A stretch of DNA of 15,934 bases from Cyanobacteria bacterium UBA9579. Its GTDB lineage: Bacteria; Cyanobacteriota; Vampirovibrionia; Gastranaerophilales; UBA9579. Below are positions 15,486 to 15,934 of this stretch, in pieces (the first letter of the stretch is position 1; each line of letters starts with the position of its first letter). Where the stretch lies: positions 1-15,934 of the forward strand of contig DNSU01000075.1 of assembly GCA_003499585.1 (NCBI GenBank). Direction: 5' to 3'. Under the pieces are notes generated by a model that was not told the DNA's origin, ran no database searches, and saw nothing but the letters and a program-made list of their open reading frames with translations. A program made the translations under genes and the position numbers.

Positions 15486-15575
15486 TTAAAATTTAACCTC
15501 TACAATAACTCTTCCTCTAATTTCTTTATCGGATAAATTTAAAAAAACTTTAGTTTGTGACTTTTTAAATTTCAT
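15486..15575 (-). CDS. Possible 29-residue small protein or leader peptide abutting cpaB
   Basis: An ATG at 15575 opens a 29-codon frame whose TAA directly touches the cpaB ATG (TAAATG on the minus strand). The peptide begins MKFKKSQTK and ends with IVEVKF; the mix of charged and hydrophobic residues looks protein-like, and the cpaB ribosome site AGAGG lies inside its last codons. No Shine-Dalgarno is seen close to its own ATG (AAGAAGG is about 18 bases away), and a 30-codon ORF can occur by chance in this kind of DNA. It could be a translated leader coupling cpaB, a remnant, or nothing. An in-frame stop just upstream excludes a longer form. Confidence 0.3.
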   Translation of the reverse strand: MKFKKSQTKVFLNLSDKEIRGRVIVEVKF

Positions 15576-15608
15576 AAAACGGTACAGTTATTGCCTTCTT
15601 ATATCTTT

Positions 15609-15626
15609 AGGATATTATATTATCCT
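15609..15626. promoter_or_regulatory. Palindrome containing a TATAAT hexamer, upstream of cpaB
   Basis: The arms AGGATA (15609-15614) and TATCCT (15621-15626) face each other around TTATAT; only one base pair in the 18-base site is mismatched. On the minus strand TATAAT occupies 15619-15614, inside the palindrome, and would place a transcript start about 30 bases before the 29-codon ORF. No good -35 hexamer lies at the proper distance. It may be an operator overlapping a -10 element. Confidence 0.3.
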
Positions 15627-15760
15627 GTAAGTACTAAATATGCGTTATCAACTATTAAGAATAGCAGTGTTTTAAATAATGCTTATCCTACAAAAAATTT
15701 AGTTTACACAAGTAAAAAATATTTTTTGCCGCATAACTTTAAGCAAAGTATCCAATCACT

Positions 15761-15780
15761 TTTGATTATAAATAATCAAA
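15761..15780. promoter_or_regulatory. Perfect 20-bp palindrome, possible operator of the tad operon
   Basis: The arms TTTGATTAT (15761-15769) and ATAATCAAA (15772-15780) are perfect reverse complements separated by AA. No T-run follows on either strand. Relative to the promoter-like hexamers at 15800-15827 it would lie about 13-33 bases downstream of the transcript start, a position suited to a repressor operator or a 5' leader hairpin. Confidence 0.4.
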
Positions 15781-15799
15781 TACAAAATAGTCACTTATT

Positions 15800-15827
15800 A
15801 TTTTAATAATATTAAATTTAATTTCAA
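15800..15827 (-). promoter_or_regulatory. Candidate sigma70-type promoter facing cpaB
   Basis: On the minus strand TTGAAA (15827-15822) and TAAAAT (15805-15800) are separated by 16 bases; each matches five of six consensus positions. A transcript would start near 15793 and have a leader of about 300 bases before cpaB. In DNA this AT-rich such a pair can arise by chance, so support is modest. Confidence 0.3.
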
Positions 15828-15838
15828 TTATTGGCGAT

Positions 15839-15875
15839 AGCTATTACATGCTTTAAGCTATTACTAAAGCTTTTT
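15839..15875. repeat. Duplicated 9-mer with short stem and T-run
   Basis: AGCTATTAC occurs at 15839-15847 and again at 15856-15864. The second copy forms the loop of a 6-bp stem (GCTTTA 15850-15855 with TAAAGC 15865-15870), followed on the plus strand by TTTTT at 15871-15875. It resembles a weak terminator but no plus-strand gene lies upstream, so its role is unknown. Confidence 0.3.
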
Positions 15876-15934
15876 GGGGAAATAATTTTAAGAGCCTGTC
15901 TTGCTAAAAATATAAAAATCAAGATATAGAATCT

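Larger units (their letters stand above)
15486..15934. other. Upstream region of the tad operon, no recognised gene
   Basis: About 450 very AT-rich bases reach the right edge. Apart from the 29-codon ORF beside cpaB, I find no convincing gene; the plus-strand frame at 15591-15806 has low-complexity composition and only a TTG start. The stretch holds a promoter-like hexamer pair facing cpaB (15800-15827), two palindromes (15609-15626 and 15761-15780) and a small stem with duplicated flank (15839-15870). Taken together it looks like the control region and leader of the tad operon. The pilin gene expected in such loci is not here. Confidence 0.6.

Noticed and set aside
15591..15806. Plus-strand frame of 71 codons as a possible gene
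   Set aside because: TTG start, no ribosome site, Ser/Asn/Ile/Tyr-rich composition as expected from AT-rich non-coding DNA.
1..15934. tRNA, rRNA, CRISPR array, insertion sequence or phage genes
   Set aside because: No cloverleaf-like stretch, no regular repeat-spacer pattern, no transposase or integrase motif and no terminal inverted repeats were seen on reading both strands.

Overview
The window is AT-rich DNA (about one third G+C by eye) that is densely packed with genes. It comes from a bacterium that must have an outer membrane, because it encodes a Tad-type secretin. The composition, the Tad locus and the overall protein style would fit an uncultured non-photosynthetic cyanobacterial relative (Melainabacteria/Vampirovibrionia, for example Gastranaerophilales). 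That placement is an inference from style alone; no rRNA or universal marker is present.

Left part (1-896): the C-terminal half of undecaprenyl-diphosphatase UppP runs in from the left edge. It converges on a small, acidic, cysteine-bearing hypothetical gene on the minus strand (GTG start, strong Shine-Dalgarno). A 263-base intergenic stretch follows, with a perfect 9-bp-arm palindrome just before the next gene.

Central plus-strand block (897-8394): three tandem paralogous polytopic membrane proteins of 513, 517 and 519 residues. Each has a conserved acidic first outer loop (DLWARLAVG, then DHEWG), a nearly invariant core, and a C-terminal soluble segment ending in an IDGR.EEVYP motif. They look like an undescribed GT-C-type glycosyltransferase-like family, and they share blocks of near-identical DNA in a mosaic pattern that suggests gene conversion. 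They are followed by a GlcD-like FAD oxidase/dehydrogenase and its GlcF-like iron-sulfur partner, a two-gene module oxidising glycolate, D-lactate or a similar 2-hydroxyacid.

Right minus-strand block (8402-15485): six genes of a Tad/Flp pilus assembly machine, transcribed right to left as cpaB, cpaC (secretin), cpaE/tadZ, cpaF/tadA (ATPase), tadB and tadC, with gaps of 1 to 22 bases, so almost certainly one operon. The pilin, prepilin peptidase, minor pilins and pilotin are not in the window. The last tad gene and glcF converge with only 7 bases between their stop codons.

Right edge (15486-15934): about 450 bases without a recognised gene upstream of cpaB. It holds a 29-codon ORF whose stop abuts the cpaB start codon, a promoter-like pair of hexamers, and two palindromes that look like operators. 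The most unusual element of the window is the tandem membrane-protein triplet. The Tad genes and glcDF are recognisable families with some noteworthy details.
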